Numbered from the stretch's first letter, positions 1-14,699 are shown. The stretch is DNA of 64,000 bases from Microvelia longipes (GCA_018340805.1 JACMZG010000008.1:53466904-53530903), one strand, 5' to 3'. The notes: generated by a model not told the origin, from the letters alone. Numbers and translations are program-made.

Positions 1-616
1 AAAGAAAATAACCCTTTTTCCCAGCGGTCACCTATCAAGGCACTGACCACGCTCGACACTGCTTAACTTTTATGATACAACAAAAGTCATAGATATACTA
101 GCAGTATTGAAACGAAACATAATGCACTTATTTAAGGTATGCACTTGCACTGAATCTTAACTCAATTGAATTACGTTTCCTATTTTTTTCAATTTTTAAA
201 AACGAACACATGTCATCTCATGAACTCATTTGAAAACGATTGAATTAATGCTGATAATGAGATGAAACTTGGCACATTAGATACACGCGTGCCAAACCTC
301 AATTCGATCGCAACATTATGTCGCGTTTTAAGATTTCTCAAAATTGTTGCCGAGCCATTATTGCGGGTTAATGACGTCATATTCTTTCCGAATAGCATAA
401 CTTCACCTATAGACTAATTTTTTACAAAGTTTAAACCCACTAGCATAAATACACAAGGAGCTACGATGATAATAGACACACATACAATTTTTAGAAAACT
501 GTGCGAGATCTTAAAAAAACTAGAAACAGATAATTCCGGTGTCATCCCGGTTTAAAATTTTTTTACTTACACAATACTTTTCCTAAATACCCACAGTATA
601 AATGAGGAAAAGTAAA
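1..616 (+). repeat. Family R copy, 3' part
   Basis: Non-coding dispersed repeat, cut off by the left edge of the window. It shares ordered phrases with copies near 43.7, 45.8, 52.5, 57.4 and 59.7 kb: 'cactgaccacgctcga', 'gatgaaacttggcacat', 'gccaaacctcaa', 'ggttaatgacgtcat', 'gagctacgatgataa'. The 3' end is a stem-loop (ACTTTTCCT, about 20 nt, AGGAAAAGT) followed by aaaaat. No protein is encoded; the family is not recognised. Confidence 0.75.
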
Positions 617-1904
617 AATAACAGTGGCAGAGTGAAACGGAAGAAATGGAGCATGTTAGCTTTTTAACTCAAAATGGTAAAGGTAAGTCGAGTAAGACCA
701 ATCAAATAACTTCACTCACAAAACGTTCCTTGCGAATATACTCTTTAGATTAATTTAATACTACTGTTAGAAACTTATGACACACTTCTGTTGCATATTT
801 ATAATAAATGAATCTCTTTATCATATTTAGTATTAAATAATGTTATTTATAGTCTCTAGATATTAGTATAAGAGTGATTAATACGACATGCAGAATGAAA
901 CCAAGATAAATTTAATTAATATTCCTCAATTAAAATGCATAATCACGACCACGTCTATTCTAGCTAGCTAGCATAATATCTCCCTAGCTATGCAATCTAG
1001 TCTCATTCCTCTGTATGATATTAATCTAAATCATTGCAACACAATTCAAGACGACCTTTCATTTATTTTCATTAAAATAGAAACAGATTTAGCTGCAAAC
1101 CACGTGAAATAACAAATATTAAATGAATCGCTCCCTTGTCTCTTTTAATAAGATTTGGAAACATTGTAACGAGAAAAAAGTTGACACACATACTTCATAG
1201 TTTGTCCTTGTTTTGGCACCTACAGCACCTAACTAAAAATAGAAAAAAGTTGCTCTAATACTTTTCAAATTCATTACGGTTATGTAGATTTGGACCATAA
1301 TTTTAAATAATACAAAAATAAGTTTTTTCCTCTCTTAGGACTTGAATATTGAAGTTGCCTAGTATGATTTTCCTAATTGAATTAAAGCCGTTTGAACTTT
1401 TCCGTGTTTACAAGAGATTTGCTCATACATCTTCCAATTGTTTATTCGACTTTTAAGATCAGTAGTTCTAAAACATGGAAAAAATGATATGAGTGACTGC
1501 CACATTTTTTTCTTTACAATTCTTTCTTCGCCTGTTGTAGAAGAAAGGAAAGTAAACAATTTCCTGTTCTAGTTTAGAGTGTTCTTAGGCTAAAAATACA
1601 TAAACCACATCTGTGGCACAATTCTGGAGGTATTTAAACTTGAAAACGAGCACAGAGATGAACGTTTATTCAATGAATTTGAAAATTGTAAGACAGAAAA
1701 ACTAAGATCCATGTAGTCGGTAGTTTGTTTCTATTATGAATAAATTGAACACAATGAGCCACGCATTGTTGTTTATTGGATGTCAAGTTGTCATATAAAT
1801 GGATAATGATGTTAAGAGAGAGGTTAATATTTTCTTCTTTTAATTTCGAGCACACACAAAATTAGCTGCTCTAATAATAAATTTTTAAATAAAATAAAAA
1901 AAAT
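617..1904. other. No gene recognised
   Basis: AT-rich DNA without a coding signature. Short open frames on the minus strand are typical of base composition. 'tagctagctagc' near 960 is a local tandem of TAGC. Confidence 0.5.
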
Positions 1905-2232
1905 CGATAACGGGGTACCTCGAAACGTTTCAAACGTTCTTACACATAACTACAAGCGTGCCAAACCTCAAACCGATCGCATCATTTTTCCATGTTTTAT
2001 CATTTTTGCGGGTTAATTCACGTTAAGTCATTATTGCGGGTTAATAACGTCATAAAAAATTATTTTCCAATAGCACAACTACACCTAGTAAGTTGTGTAA
2101 CTTTCTAGAATTAATACAGTAGGAACTACGTTGAAAACAAACACATACAGACAACTTTGGGAAAACTCTTAAGAGGCCTTTAAAACACCTGAAACGGCCA
2201 CAATCTTTTTTTTATTTTTTTTTTTTTTTTAC
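1905..2232 (+). repeat. Family R copy, internally deleted
   Basis: Starts with the family 5' phrase 'acggggtacctcg', jumps to 'gcgtgccaaacctcaa', and ends in 'gacaactttgggaaaactc' and 'acacctgaaacgg'. It abuts an R copy in opposite orientation, tail to tail. Confidence 0.65.
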
Positions 2233-2640
2233 TTTTCCTCATTTATACCGAAGGTATATTGGAAAGGTATTGTGATAGCAAAGAAATACAAAACCAAGAT
2301 TCAACCCGTATTATCCGTTTCTCAAAAATAATCCAATTGAGTAGAACTTTGGTACAAGTGTATCCTTTAACGTAATAAATAGTTTTTCCAAGTTTTGTTT
2401 TAATACAGCAAGTATATCTACGGTTGTTGTTCGATCATAAAATATAAGCAGTATCAAGCGAGGTCAGTGCCTAGATAGGTGATCGCTAGAAATGAAAACG
2501 AATTTACATACTAACTGAGGACGAGTAAAGTGAGTTTGAAAACGTGCTGCAGTATAAATGTACCGAAGTCCGAAGAAATGAGAATAAGCGTAGCGAATCC
2601 GATGTGACGAGGAAAATTTCTGAGGTACCCGGTAGCTCTC
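2233..2640 (-). repeat. Family R copy, reverse orientation
   Basis: Begins with the family 3' stem-loop read backwards ('acttttcctcatttatacc') and ends near 2640 with the reverse complement of the family 5' phrase ('gaatccgatgtgacgagg', 'ctgaggtacccggta'). The middle is shortened. Confidence 0.65.
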
Positions 2641-2649
2641 AGTCAAGTT

Positions 2650-3816
2650 TAAATGCAAATAGAATAAGAATGAAATAAAATCTGATATTTATAAGGAAAA
2701 AACAACATTTACCTAAAAATAAAAGCCTAAAAAGTTGTTAAAGTAGACAAAGAAGAAAAAGCAAAATACAAGAGTTTTGGAATTATTCTTAATAATCATA
2801 TTTTGTAATGTAAATTCGAGGAAAAGAGAAAAGCCAGAGATAACAAGGTGTATAAAAAAGCTTGACAAACTTGTACTCTGACTTTATTTACTTGAAAACA
2901 AACCATTATTACTTTACTTTATAAAAAGTTTGAACATCAATGACATCATTAACATAGTAATACAAGATAAAAATCGAGGCACAAATAAATATAAAAAGCT
3001 TTTACCACACTTAATGTAAGCAAATGAATAAGTCATGGTTCAAATAGGGCGAAATGACCATATGGAAAGTACAGTGGGCGGCGAGGTGCCAACAATCATG
3101 GGACAGACAGGTGTGTGTGTGGTGTGGGCGCCACTATACCAGCCAGCATTCTTATACCAGTCTTTACAATGGTCATTTCAGAGCATGACATTTACGACTG
3201 CCAGACGCCACTGGAAAAACAACATCCTTCCGGACCGACCAACAATCTTGATGCTAGAAATGCCAAGTAAAATCAAACAAGACTTGAAATACCAACATAT
3301 TTTAGAATTAAAACAAGTTTATTTATAAAAACTTATTCATTATGTAAAACTAAGTAAGTCAGTTAAAACTAAAATATAAATAAAAGCAAGACTAATTCAA
3401 GCTGTTAATGGAAGAGAAATGAAATGACGGCGACTACTGGCCGCCCGGCGCCTGTGTCTGACGTACCTCAGACTCTTAAAAAATTTAAAATACAATAATT
3501 GACAAAATATTTTAAAAATGTTATGGAAAGTTGGTGAGACTAGAATAACCTAAACAAACAACACAAAATAACATAGTATAGTGGGGATTCGGAGTTTGAG
3601 GACACTAGTACTAGAGGCGGTTCAGGAAAGCAAAGAGTTTAGACTAAGTATAATTTTTCATGCTGTAGAAATGGAAAACATATAGTTAAAACGAATTCGT
3701 TATCGCTTTGCAATAAAAAATCCTATAGGCTTCCTCCAAAAGCTCAGAAGAAAATTCTTCTTCAATAAGACCGTAAAAAGAAAAATATGATCATTGATGA
3801 TTAAAAATTAAAATTC
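2650..3816. other. Unassigned; GC-richer islands at 3030-3260 and 3425-3475
   Basis: An open frame of 97 codons (3035-3328, +) crosses a patch with more GC than its surroundings, but I recognise no domain and no clear splice signals. It could be a relic exon or an unknown repeat. A second short GC-rich patch lies at about 3425-3475. Confidence 0.3.
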
Positions 3817-3877
3817 CTTCATCCGAACAACCGCATAAGTGCTATTTGCATGGTGAAAATTCTCTAAAATAGAGCGA
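3817..3877 (+). repeat. Family A 3'-end fragment
   Basis: Matches the last 60 bases of the family A copies: 'catccgaacaacc', 'cataag', then 'gtgaaaattctctaaaat' in place of the usual 'atgaaaattcgctaaaa'. The rest of the element is missing, so this is an old fragment. Confidence 0.6.
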
Positions 3878-4767
3878 CATTAAGTAAATTCTAATAAAAG
3901 GGATTGAGTTAATTATTGTTGTATATTTGAGATTAAATGAGGGATGACTACCTAAAATTGTATTGTAAAAACAAGTCTGGTTAGTTAGTAGAGACTAGTT
4001 TTGTGGATATGAAATGTTGGAATATACAACGCAGTTTCCAAAGCTGCAATTATCGAATGCTCTTATTTGTCACAGAAAATAACTTAGTAGAATTGGTAAA
4101 TAATTATAAAAATAATGTAGATGGATTTGAGCTAAAAGGGTTCAATTTAAGAGGAGTAGAGACTATTGTTCAGGATCAATATTTTATCCTATTTTTAAGG
4201 ATTTTTTACTAGCGCATCAAGTTCCAAACAATAAAAGCATTTTTCACAAAATATTTATTACCATAAAAAAATTAATCAATCATTAAAAGAATAGAATTGT
4301 AGAATTTCCACTCACTAAAAAATCATTATGCGACTGGGCAAGATATATTTCAGTGAGCAAGAACAAGTGGACCGAGAAAGAGTGTTCTGGTGTTGGGAAT
4401 GTTTTTCATTAGACAAGAGAAGATGAACGAGATGGCTCGGACAAGTCATTAGTCTTAGGACAGGACAGAGAACTCTAAACTAACAACACCAACACACACT
4501 CACTAACAAACCAATAACTAATGACACCTCAATATTGAATTTTCACAACTATTTTAATTATAACTATCTTCTATAATTACAACTCGAGAAGACAACTTTA
4601 CTGCCTCAATAAAATCATAGGTATTTAAATGCAGAATAATTTCATAATAGGAGTGTACTGTTATGATGGAAAATTTCAATAAAATTAATTAATAAACTTT
4701 CAATAAAATTACTGAAATTCCGACGCAAAATGAAACAAACATTCTACGATAATTAATAATAATAATT
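3878..4767. other. No gene recognised
   Basis: AT-rich sequence. A 69-codon open frame at 4003-4212 has no recognisable family signature. Confidence 0.4.
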
Positions 4768-4798
<31 letters not shown>

Positions 4799-4930
4799 AT
4801 TAGTTCCATTGTTTATGCTTTTTTATTTTCGGACACAGGTAGTTTGGTGAAGTTTTTATTCCGTCCCATCCTGTGTCCGAAAAAAAAAAATATATTTATA
4901 TATATATATATATATATAGATAGATAGATA
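4768..4930. repeat. Two (AT)n tracts flanking a 14-bp stem-loop
   Basis: (AT)n at about 4768-4796 and 4890-4918 flank the inverted pair 'ttttcggacacagg' and 'cctgtgtccgaaaa', a perfect 14-bp stem with a loop of about 30 nt. A short (GATA)n run follows. Probably a small foldback element. Confidence 0.7.
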
Positions 4931-5383
4931 TAAAGGAGTTACTTTTCAGTGTACTGGGAAACGATCAAAAGTCTTCCTGCAAATATAAAGGGGTGAGCAG
5001 GCTTTATATGCAGATCTCTATCAATTTAATATCTTAGTGCTTGTATAGATAATACAGCATTTTACTTCATGTATATTTTTTTTCATATTTACTAAAACAA
5101 ATGCAATTCGGTGGCATCGCTAACTATAAGTAAATGCAGAGTCACAGGTCGACAGTAAGTTAAATAGAAAACGATAGACATTGTAAACTCTTGAGACATA
5201 ATACTTCAAATTAACGGTCATGTCAGTATATAATGTAGTGAAACCGTAACTTGTTAAGAGTGAACAAATAACGAGGTTATACGCATTAAGGTAGGCATCA
5301 AGTTGAACTTCATTTTTGTAAGAATGATGTTCAACTTTTATAAGTTGAAAAGTCTAGTGAAGTTTTTGGAAACAAACAACAAT

Positions 5384-5765
5384 AAAAATACAGGGGGGGA
5401 TGGAAAAACAGAAGATGATAACAAGAATAACAGGGGAAGATAAAACAGGGGAGACAGAATACAGGGTGATGATATTAACAGAGGATAGATAACAAATATT
5501 GCATACGGGCGAGATAGAAATACAGGGATGATAACGAGGATAACAGAGGAAGATAACAAATGCATAGGCGATAGAAATACAGGGGATGATAACGAGGATA
5601 ACAGAGGAAGATAACAAATGCATAGGCGATAGAAATGCAAGAGATGATTACAAGAATAACAGGGGAAGATAAAATACAGGGGAGACAGAAATACAGGGGA
5701 TGATAACGAGGAAGATAACAGATTACAAGAATAACAGGGGAAGATAAATGCAGGGGATATAGAAA
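5384..5765. repeat. Minisatellite, about 58-bp variant units
   Basis: Variant copies of 'aggaagataacaaatgcata' plus 'ggcgatagaaatacagggg' and 'atgataacgaggataacag'. The best pair starts near 5545 and 5603; outer copies are rearranged. Overlapping minus-strand open frames here (up to 112 codons) only read the repeat. Confidence 0.85.
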
Positions 5766-6442
5766 TAAATTTACGACAATCCTAATTAATTCCTTAAAAA
5801 AGATGTTAAACAAAATGTATTCATATAATTACAAGTATTAACACGATCCAGCTCGCATGACTCGGGACGATTAGTCAAGGGGGAGCTAATAGCTCATTAC
5901 AATTCGACTCTATTACTTTACACCTTAAGAATAATTAAATTAGACACGTTGTTTAAATTATAAAAACCATAGGTAGTAAAGTAGAAACCACTAATAGAAG
6001 ACCACTAATAGAAACCATCAACACAACCTATTAAATGTTGAATCATTTTACAATTATTATTAATTAAATCTTACGCTTAAAAAAGGGTAAATTTTCACTT
6101 TAGACTCCTTCGGTTTAAAAGGAAGGTAAATGATAATTTTTTCTTCTATATTGCTCATGAAGAAGAAATGCATCTTGATTGGTTTCTATTTTTTTCAAGA
6201 TTTAATGTCCAATCTTTTATTTTCTTCTTCTCTTAATTTAAGAGAATATTTTTTTTTTTTTTTTGAAGAATATCCATTTTTGAAAGGTCATCTCGAGATT
6301 CCATAGCAGATTTGAAGTTATAGAATTCCTCGGATCTACGAAACGACTAAAAACTACACACGAACTTTAAATCCAAATTATTTGTAGTTAAATTATAACA
6401 TTAAAATAATTTATATGACTTGACCAAGATTGATTTTGTATG
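5766..6442. other. No gene recognised
   Basis: AT-rich, with a T-run near 6250 and no coding or repeat family I can name. Confidence 0.4.
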
Positions 6443-6718
6443 TTATAGCTCCAAGATGTCTTTTTGTATCAGAATAATAAACTGTCTTGCTATAACATCT
6501 CTTTTCTGCTTGGAGTTTTTGATAAATAAATAAGTCTCTTCCAGTTTGTTACAAGCTTCAAGAGAAGGTTTGCATATACCTAAAATGATAGTTTCTAATG
6601 ATTTGTTATCCTCAGCATTCCATTCTGCAAGTATAGGACCCTCAACTGGCTTGCCTGTTTTTTCTTTAGCGTATCTCCATAGCTCTTGATGCACAAGGAT
6701 TACTTGCATTAATAACAT
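6443..6718 (-). pseudogene. Copia-type LTR retrotransposon gag fragment (relic)
   Basis: An open frame of 91 codons resembles the N-terminal part of copia-type gag (UBN2-like), the structural protein that packages the element's RNA. Visible family features: 'ELWRYAKEKTGKPV', a W-x-x-x-D segment ('WNAEDNKSLETIILGI') where copia gags have the conserved Trp and Asp, then 'SLEACNKLEETYL', matching the usual 'A-x-x-x-W-x-x-L-E-x-x-Y' pattern with Cys in place of Trp. A full gag is several hundred residues, so only a fraction remains. No zinc knuckle, protease, integrase, RT or flanking LTR was found nearby. Assigned by motif pattern only. Confidence 0.6.
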
Positions 6719-6871
6719 CTAGGTATTATAATTTGTTTAAGATAATCTGTCGATATTCTAGAAACCATTCACATTTTTTTGGTTCTACTGATTTAAACCT
6801 AAAGTTTCAAGCTACAAGCAGCCCCCATGAACTAATCTGAAGAACGTCAAACGTCAAAAATTATTATTTAT

Positions 6872-6874
6872 TTA

Positions 6875-6906
<32 letters not shown>

Positions 6907-6913
6907 TTATATA

Positions 6914-6961
<48 letters not shown>
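6872..6961. repeat. (AT)n microsatellite
   Basis: Nearly pure AT with a few TA/AT phase switches. Confidence 0.95.
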
Positions 6962-7089
6962 AAATAAATACATAATTAAAAATATTTAAAATATATACAT
7001 AAAATATAATTTTACAGTAAGACAGTGAAATTTCCAATAAAAGAGGGTAAATTTTACTTTAGCCTCTTATGCTTTAATCGCTATCCTGG

Positions 7090-9092
7090 TTATAAGTTTG
7101 AAAATAATGCGGAAAAACTTTTCATCAACAGTGTAATTAATCTTATCATGTATAAGGGAGCGATTTCAGCCCTGCGCTCTCTCCTCCCCTCCCCCTACCT
7201 CATACCGTTTAACCTTTTTATATAAAATAATATCACAATAATTTATATTAAGAAAATTAGTCTCATATTTTTTTCTGCTTCCCATAGTTTTTTCATTCTT
7301 TTGTTATACTTTAATGTTATTACTTTTTGTAAGTTATTCTTGAGCATTAATTGATAAACAGAATTAATTTATTAAATTGTCGCATTCTTATACTTTTAGG
7401 TATACTAATAAATTGTGAATACATATTTGAGTTATCATAGAAAATTGCGCTTATAAGGTGGCTCGTATAGCGGGAGATGGGCCTGGGAAAGTGGTCAAAA
7501 TCCGTTTCATACGTCCCTGGCCACGGAAAAATAGGGTATTAAAAATAATATATACACATAATATGTGTATATATTATATAACCTTTCAAACAATATGAAG
7601 AGCTTTCGCCCAGGGCTTGTGAGCTTCAAAAAGAATGGGTTTGTAATAATGTAATAATTAAAATATAAACTCAGAATTAAAAATCCTGGGCAAAAGCTCC
7701 TCATATCTTTTGACAAATAAGTATTTTAATACGGACTTGACTCTCCATTGCCTTATCTGACAGAACTAATGCTTATTAAGTATTATTAAAGCTTAAAATT
7801 ATTGCATACGACCAACTAATGATTTTACTGTCAAATCAAGTTATAAGCCAAGGCAGCATCGGATAATAATAAATTCAAATATTATTGGCAACAAATGTAA
7901 ATAAATATAATTGATTATTAGGCACAAGTGAGACTTAATTAACCGCAACAGTTTATTATATACAAGTAATGCAAATATGCAATCGAAATCATTAATTATA
8001 TTTAAATTATACAGCAATACAAATTGTAACAACAAATAAATCTAAATATTATAAATATACATTTCTTGTAACATATGAAATAAAAATCAAATAAATGTAC
8101 AATAAAAAGTATGTAGTATTTTTATAAATACATTATGTCAATGGGAGTTAGGACCATGTGGGTATTATGGTTGTATTCGTATAAATACTTAATCCTTAAT
8201 CTACCTACAGGCAACCAGGTGTTATACATCAACTGTACACTTAATCCATAACTCGGTGTAAAATACAACACAACATACCAAAGAAGAATAAGAGGATCAT
8301 AAAACAAGATTTATCGGGAACCAGTGGGTTTAGAGTAACGTCTGGAAATAAAAATAAACATTTATAAGATAAGCTATACTTTATTGATATTAATAAATAT
8401 TTATTATAATATACTTTAGGATAATAAAAGTAGAGATAATTTATAAAAAATAAATATGTTGAAGTAAAAATGATAATTTCTTGAAAATAAACCTTGTTTA
8501 AAGTAATAATACGCTGTAACAGTTCCTCAGGGAATAATTTCGTATTATTTTTAAGAGAAAAACTGAAAATAAACATGAGAAGTAGAGGCTTTGGAGGAAA
8601 AAGAAATAAAAATCTTATAAAGGAAACTTGGCAGGGGTACTGGATATTTAAATATCGATCCCAACCGACTTTTCCAGCCCTTAACTTATGGTGTAAAAAA
8701 AGAATTTGTAATAGGACAAAAATATTTTCCGAGAGCTTTAGAAAAAGACATGCCTCGAAATACATTTATGCATTAAAGAATAAAAAATGACATTCCAACA
8801 TATAAAATGACCGGATAAATGTACTAAAAATAGTTTATTTCAAAAATTTCACTTGAGAAATAAGAAGACTATGAATAACAAGGGCATGAAAAAACGTTGA
8901 GAAGCAGAAAAATATGAGACTAATTTTCCAACTATAAATTATTTTAATATCATTTTATATAAAAAGGTTAAACGGTATGAGGTAGGGGGGAGGGGAGGGG
9001 AGAGCGCAGGGCTGAAATCGCTCCCTTATACACGATATGATTAATTACACTGTTGATGAAAAGTTTTTCCGCATTATTTTCAAACTTATGAA
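7090..9092. repeat. 2 kb unit with inverted arms of about 215 bp
   Basis: 7090-7308 and 8881-9092 are inverted copies with few differences (shared phrases 'gaaaataatgcggaaaaac', 'aagggagcgatttcagccc'). Each arm has a C-rich (left) or G-rich (right, about 8981-9000) tract. The 1.57 kb between the arms holds a family B fragment and a small inverted pair (7592-7616 with 7684-7706, 'gagcttttgcccagg'). No transposase and no clear target duplication were found: an inverted duplication or a DNA element with long terminal repeats. Confidence 0.6.
7436..7560 (+). repeat. Family B 5' fragment
   Basis: Contains 'aaaatccgtttcatacgtcc', comparable with 'caaatccgtttcagaggtcc' in the 38.3 kb copy, preceded by a degenerate 'gaaaattgcgcttataagg' and followed by 'cggaaaaata' and an AT-rich tract. 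Confidence 0.5.
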
Positions 9093-10039
9093 CACAATGT
9101 GGGTCCTTTAAAAAAATGTACGGTATAAGTAGGTATAATTTAGTACGGGAAGCTATTTATTATTCCTATAAAATAGAATAATAAATAGATTTTTATGTAT
9201 AAAATATTCTTATTTACCGATCCCAAAGGGGGGGCGATATTTATACAACTGTAGGGGACTTCCACTAATAACTAATTTGTCATAAGGGCCGAAATTTTTT
9301 CCAGGGTGGGCATCGCCCCCCTGGCCCCTATCTGTGTACTGGCCTTTTCCGACAAATAAAATATGTCTTATAAAAAATTAAAAAGTATATATTTATACAA
9401 AAGAAATAGTACTAAAAATATTAATTAGGCATACATAAATATAATATTATAAAATTAATAATGATAATAACTTCATTTTAGCTTTACTCTGAGATACAAA
9501 TATTACACTTATTCAAACTTACATAAAAATATAAATTTAAAATCAAAAACTATAATCAAATGAAATTATTAAAATTTAAAATATAAATTAAATATGAAAT
9601 TAACAAACAAGGAAAATAAATATGTGTGTAAATTAAATGTCAAATAGAACTACTGCGTGTATAACATTAAGTCAAGTTCTGCAAAAAAAGTTTGGTGGGT
9701 TAAATAGTAAAAAAGCTAGTATCATTTATATGGTATACTTATCTATATTAATCTAAGTAATGCTGGGGCGGAGGTTGGCATGCCGGAATAATTTCCTTTG
9801 GAAAACTTGGCTTCCTAGCTCGAAAATCTATTTCTCGCTTAAGTTTGACTCATAGTCTGAGCTTTAGCATCACCACTTTAAAGTTAATTTTTCTGCATTT
9901 TTTAACATAAATGTACAGGTTAATATTTTAAGCAGTATTTAATATTCAACAATATTTTTACACAAAAAAACATATATTTTAGGACAATTTTTTTTAAAAA
10001 ACGTATCGTTCGTTTTCAAGTAATCCCGGTTATTTAACA
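9093..10039. other. No gene recognised
   Basis: Contains a weak inverted pair 'gggggcgat' (9230) and 'atcgccccc' (9313) and 'tttcctttggaaaa' near 9793, like family B ends. Otherwise plain AT-rich sequence. Confidence 0.4.
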
Positions 10040-10610
10040 TGCGGAATTTTTCGGTTCCTTAGGGAGCTCGCATCGAATCCGGACCGGGTAAAACCAATAA
10101 TCGCCTCCGAAAACATAAATCAAGACAAAAAAAATTATAACCTTACATTCAACAAATTTGCTGACACAAGAAACCAGAAGTATGACAAAGTCACAAAAAC
10201 CTGGTTTTGAATAGGGACTCTCCAAAAGAGTAAATTTCATGGACTGATATTCTATATCATATTTATATATAATTACGATTAATGACAATAGTGAGGACTG
10301 CAGTCTTCACTAATCGTAATTATATACAAATACTCTAATAAATAAGATTGATTTTTGTAACAAGATTAATTGAAAAATGTTCATTTATATGTTTTTCGGA
10401 GAAATACGAAAAAATACATATCTAAATAAATACATATTTCCAACAAACCTATTAAATATATTAAAATATCTACCTAAATTTAGGCGAAACCTAATTTTTC
10501 GCCATCAGGTTCAACAATATATAACAATATATAGGTTCAACAGATATTAAGCAAATTCCCGCCATGACATCCAGTTACTTAGCGGATATTTTCCAAGGAA
10601 ATTCGCTAAT
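10040..10610 (-). repeat. Degraded family B copy
   Basis: Reverse-strand copy of the family best seen at 38265-39430: 'aacctggttttgaataggg', an AT-rich middle, 'cccgccatgacatcc' and the terminal 'ttccaaggaaattcgctaa'. A stem-loop at 10266-10326 (16-bp arms) lies inside it. Confidence 0.55.
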
Positions 10611-12857
10611 AGCTATACAAATATCAATTTTATGAATTCAGAAATGGATTCTTAATCGAACGTTTGTGTTCATTATTGCCACGTTTTTATCGGTATTAAA
10701 ATGTTAACTAATTGACTTGTGCAGATCAGTTTCTTATTAAAGCTTAGTTCTGTTGTACAAGAATATATAAAAGCAACAGCTAGACGTCAGAGAAGGGTGC
10801 AATGCGCAACCGGACACGACTAGTTCTGTTATAAATTCCAAAAAATACAACATCAGCATACTAAATTAATTGGTTAAATAGTTAAAAAGAATTAACTGGT
10901 AAGAAATAATAGAAAGCCACGATGAATATTAAACGGAAAAAATGTCATTACTCAATTTGATCTCAAGTTTAATGTTCAAGTAAAACATTAGAAGAAATTC
11001 TTTAATAATTAGCACGCATATTAAAGCATAGTTAGTAACAATTGAAACCACTGGTTAAAACAACAAAACCCAGTTAGAATGTCTAGTAAATTAAGAACTA
11101 TGCGGTAATAGGGAGATGTAAAATATGTTACATTTGAATTGAGATCATGTTAAAGGCAGGCGTAGGCAAGCCTACAGCACTATTAATTAAACTGATTTGA
11201 GTGAAATCTTTAGCCGCACTACATCAAGCTAATATAACTCCAATATGAGATGTTATGCTAATAACAAGAGAGAAATGTACAGCAAACACAGAGATAAAAA
11301 CAACACATTGTTTCTCTCTTTGTACCAATATATATTTCGGTAAGTTAGAATCACTCCAATTTGAGAATATGTACCGCCGAAGCAAGACCTTTCGGTAACT
11401 CATTTTATATTATTAGTAACAATAAAAATATAGTAATGATAATATATTTTATCTACAGGTTTATATATGAAGTTTATTGGCTAATTTTAAGGAAGTAAAG
11501 AAGAACTTTTCACTTCCATAAGAGTCAAAAATAACGTAAAAGAAGTGTTTCCTATAATTGGGATGAGAACCCCTAAATGTTAAAATCAGAGGGTATTTTG
11601 TTTGGACCGGTATCCTCTGAATTTATAAGGTACACCCGCCGACTAACTTTTTTTATTTTGAAAGGAACCCTCTAAATTATAAGGGAGTTTTCGACCAAAA
11701 AAATTAAAATAAAATACAATATGAAAATAAGAATTTAACAATTATTAAATGCTACTTTTCCCATCGCAAAAATTCGCTGCCTCGGCTTTGCCTCGAGAGT
11801 TAAATGCTTTGGTTAATGGTTCAGACTTTTCCCTTGGGGAACAACTAATTAATCAGGGAAATATTAACATTCCTACATTGTCTTCGCCGTGAATTTAAAG
11901 AAAGCAGCACATAAGAAGATAGTCTCTCGAAGTAATAACATACATGTATAAAACAGTATCAATATAATCTCTAGGGCTAAATCACAGGAAGGGCCTCGGG
12001 GTTAAGTGTCCGGGAACAAAGCCTTCCTCGCTATAAACATTCGGAAATACCTTACTGAGACACTGTAGTAAGTTTGGTTTGTGACCAACCTCAAACCCTT
12101 TTAAGGCTATAAATCCTTGCGTTAGCCATAGTAAAATCTCGAAGCCCTAAATCCCTGCTAGGGTGTCTTAGTTAGAACAATATATATTGCTTCATATATA
12201 TCTATCTCAATGTCTGGTTTTCAAACTAGGCTACTTTAACTATTAAAAATATATTTTAAAAGTAGCTTTGTCCAATAATTAGTATTAACAAACAGATGCT
12301 ATGTACAAAAAAACTATATGTTTTCCATAAAATACATTAGAATCAACAAATTTCCTTAATGGCCAAAAAAAATACAACCAATTTTAACTATAAGATCTCA
12401 TCAAGCAGACTTATCCAACCAAACTGCATGACTCTACTACACATAGCTAATGAGAGATATTGCATGTAAGTTAAGCTGTTTTAACACAAGCTCATTATAA
12501 TTATTCAAAGGCACCTTACTTTGTGGAACAAAAGTGGAAATAAAAGAATAAATTATCGCAACAGAACATTTTAAAATTGTTTTACCTAATATACAAACTT
12601 ATAGTTTAAAAACATTTAAAGAGAAAGACAACACATTCAGAAGTAAATTAAATTTTAGTCATACGATTCCACTTACAGAAAGTTTTTAATTATTGTCAGA
12701 ATTTTACAGATTTGGAACCCCTATGTTTAAGGAAAATTGATGACGTTATACAAATTTTGAAAATTAGAAATATGGTTCAAGTAGCGTCATATTGTAAGGT
12801 TTTTGGGCATGCTAAATCAAATTAAACCGGTTTACCATAATCCAACCATCCTATGGG
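10611..12857. other. No gene recognised
   Basis: 2.2 kb of AT-rich sequence without long open frames, known repeats or RNA-gene signatures that I can see. Confidence 0.4.
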
Positions 12858-12875
12858 ATGACTAAACACATATAC

Positions 12876-14699
<1,824 letters not shown>

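Noticed and set aside
3035..3328. Possible host exon of 97 codons
   Set aside because: GC is higher than around it, but there is no recognisable family, no clear splice sites and similar openness on the reverse strand; kept only as an unassigned interval.
5338..5813. Overlapping minus-strand open frames of 89-112 codons
   Set aside because: They are translations of the 58-bp minisatellite in different frames.
8241..8765. 174-codon open frame on the minus strand
   Set aside because: Longest minus-strand frame, but composed almost wholly of F/L/I/Y/K/S as expected from AT-rich DNA, without a domain or conserved motif. It lies inside the 2 kb inverted-repeat unit.
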